Positions 61,941 through 64,000 of a stretch of 64,000 nucleotides of DNA are shown piece by piece. The position numbers and the translations under genes are program-made. The stretch's first letter is position 1. Every line of letters starts with the position of its first letter. Source of the DNA: Gossypium raimondii (taxonomy: Eukaryota; Streptophyta; Magnoliopsida; Malvales; Malvaceae); the NCBI RefSeq assembly GCF_025698545.1, contig NC_068571.1:49943733-50007732 (forward strand), read 5' to 3'. The notes under the pieces are model-generated. The model worked only from the letters and a program-made list of their open reading frames with translations, was not told the DNA's origin and searched no databases.

Positions 61941-64000
61941 AAAAACACATATAAGTGTTCTCCTTTTTCTCCAACTAGCAAAAGGATCAAGCAAAACCTC
62001 TTATGGGTTGTTCTTTTACATTTTTAGCTGGAAAAGCTAAATTTTTCTACTTTTGATGGAAAAGTTAAAATTTTAGTTCCAAATAAAATGGATTTTTTAT
62101 TGCTTTTGATGGAAAAGTGCTTTTTCATCTAAAAGCCCGTCACAACAGCATAGGAGAACGGGGCTTTAATTTCCAATCATAGTAAATAAAAGTCGATCTT
62201 TAAAGAACAAGAAGCGTCCGAAGAGAAGAAACCCCTAAGAAAAAATAGTGAACCCAAGGCCAAAACCTAGTCTACAAACTCCCAACATCGTTACCGGCAC
62301 CAACGTTGAAGCTCACCCAACACTGCACCTTTGTTGATCCCTTTCCACCACATTAGCCACTGTATCTGACACTTCTTCCATCCAGTAAGTTAAATCCTCC
62401 AACTTAAAACCCTCGTCAGCTAGCAAGTCGATGAGCTATACAATTATCCTTTGTGGGTTTGGATAAATTGGGTTGGTTAGCAAAGTTTGTACTGTAAAAA
62501 TTTATATAATAATCTCTTTCTTTAGGCATGACTTTTCGAAAACAAGTTGTTGAATCGAATTGCATCAACAAATCCCTAATTTCCATCTTTCTTTGTATCT
62601 TGTTTTATTCTTTCATTGCAATTACCCGATAAAAGTTGCATTATAACATTAATTACGTTTACTAACTAAAATAAACTATTTACCGAACTTGATGAACTTC
62701 CAAGATCAACAATAGATATTTATATTCTAATATGAGGAATGGAACACAATTTCATCCTAATAAGAATACAATTTATAACTTCTTCTTCTTTTTTCTAACC
62801 AGTCAATCTCTGACCGCAATTGAACATGTTAAACACAACCCATGTGTATGAACTGAACCTTTCAACTTTTTGAGACTGGAAAATAGTAAATTTGATGAGG
62901 AAAAAGTAGAAACAATGCCACACCCTCCTAGCATTCATTGCACATTCACATTAGGATGTTTTTATTCAATTCCCATGTCTCCACATTCAACCCCCAATTT
63001 GTTTGTTTACTGATTTTATTGTTATAATTTAATTATCTTATTTTTTAATTTTTAGTTGAATCGGTCCAACAAATGGATTCAAGATTTTAAACATTGAGTA
63101 CATATCAATACATAGATATTAGATACCATTGGAAAGAGTGAGACTGAACTTCTGTTCAAGTATTTGAATAAGTTTGAATTTTGAAATCAATATTGTTGAT
63201 ATGAGTTTTATCTGAACACCACTTTAACTCTGATTGCAAACTAAGGACCTAGTGGTTATACAAAAATAAAACAAATAGATAATATTGTATAATTAGGAAA
63301 TAAGAGGGACTTGCAAGTATTTTTAAAATTAATTATATATAAAATGTCCTTATTTGATTTAGGATTAACATATTTGTGTCTTGAATTTGATGACTTGTGT
63401 TCAGTTGGTATTTAAAATTTTTGAGACTTATCTAGCACTTAAACTTAAATTTCCTACCTTTTTGTAACGTCGTTAGAATGTGATGATGTAACATTGACAA
63501 TCAATAATATGATGATACATGATAGCCTCACATTATGACATGCAAGAAGCATTAATAAAAAACTTTTAAAAATATATAATTTTATAAAAAGAAAACATTA
63601 TAAACACTATTTCACATAAAAAAACCTATATAGATAAATGTTTAGATTTAGATAACTCTAGATGTCTATTTGTCTAAATTCATTCCAAATGCGCTTTTTT
63701 TATTAGTTTTTTTGTAAAATATTTTATATTTTATATTATTTTTAAAATTAAAAAATATGAAATATATAAATTCTAAAAGATCTTTTAAAATATAAAAATT
63801 ATAAAAAAAAACTATAAAATTATTTTACATCCAAAATGAATATGGGCAATAGATGTCCAAATTCAAGTGAACCTAAACATCTATTTGTCCAAGTTTATCC
63901 AAAGCATCCTTCTTTTGATAATTTTATATATTTTAAAGTTTTTTATAAAATATAATGTTTTTATATTATTATTTTGAAATAGATATCCATAATATATAAA
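61941..64000. other. AT-rich intergenic DNA to the right edge
   Basis: No gene seen. A stretch near 62200-62470 is less AT-rich but has no convincing open frame. 63440-63560 resembles the dispersed repeat near 16380-16570. 63640-63700 and 63838-63912 are partial direct repeats (both with 'AGATGTC', 'CTATTTGTC' and 'CCAAA.GC'). Confidence 0.5.

Overview
The window is nuclear DNA of a flowering plant. The genes have many introns with GT..AG borders, there is a second-largest subunit of the plant-specific RNA polymerases IV/V, there are two WRKY factors, and the repeats are typical plant LINE, CACTA, PIF/Harbinger and Ty3/gypsy elements. The protein matches and the LTR types (ends reading TGTAACAGCCC..GGGGTGTTACA, with an initiator-Met tRNA primer site) suit a eudicot, and I think of Malvaceae such as cotton. 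The species guess is inference only.

Layout. 0.4-6.1 kb: a full-length but broken L1-type LINE with target-site duplication and poly(A). 7.6-9.8 kb (+): a seven-exon phospholipase-D-superfamily gene of the PLD3/PLD4 type. 12.2-16.0 kb (+): a fourteen-exon mitochondrial 3-hydroxyisobutyryl-CoA hydrolase-like gene. 17.6-23.2 kb (-): NRPD2/NRPE2, with seven coding exons and a 5' UTR intron, convergent with the hydrolase gene. 26.7-31.3 kb: a 4.6-kb CACTA element with matched termini, 3-bp duplication and decayed transposase genes, next to a small MITE. 32.0-33.7 kb (-): a WRKY gene. 34.1-57.5 kb: a block of gypsy LTRs, mostly solo, around a damaged PIF/Harbinger transposon. One LTR carries a second LTR which carries a third. 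57.5-58.0 kb: a LINE fragment. 58.2-59.4 kb (-): a WRKY40-like group IIa gene with TATA box, W-boxes and a G-box upstream. 59.4-64 kb: AT-rich DNA with a fold-back repeat.

For the four larger genes (PLD-like, hydrolase-like, NRPD2, WRKY40-like) I joined exons at visible splice sites. Each model adds up to a whole number of codons (514, 405, 1204 and 304 residues), which supports them. The first WRKY gene is also in frame (287 residues), but its two 5' exons are less certain.

The genes do not form one pathway. The two WRKY genes, both on the minus strand with the same intron position in the zinc finger, look like an old tandem pair pushed about 24 kb apart by transposon insertions. NRPD2 encodes part of the RNA-directed DNA methylation machinery that silences elements like those filling this window. 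I found no tRNA, rRNA or CRISPR, and no wholly unknown system. The least ordinary items are a hairpin-repeat array inside one LTR, a microsatellite abutting a WRKY splice donor, a MITE whose ends resemble the local Harbinger, and the PLD3/4-type gene.
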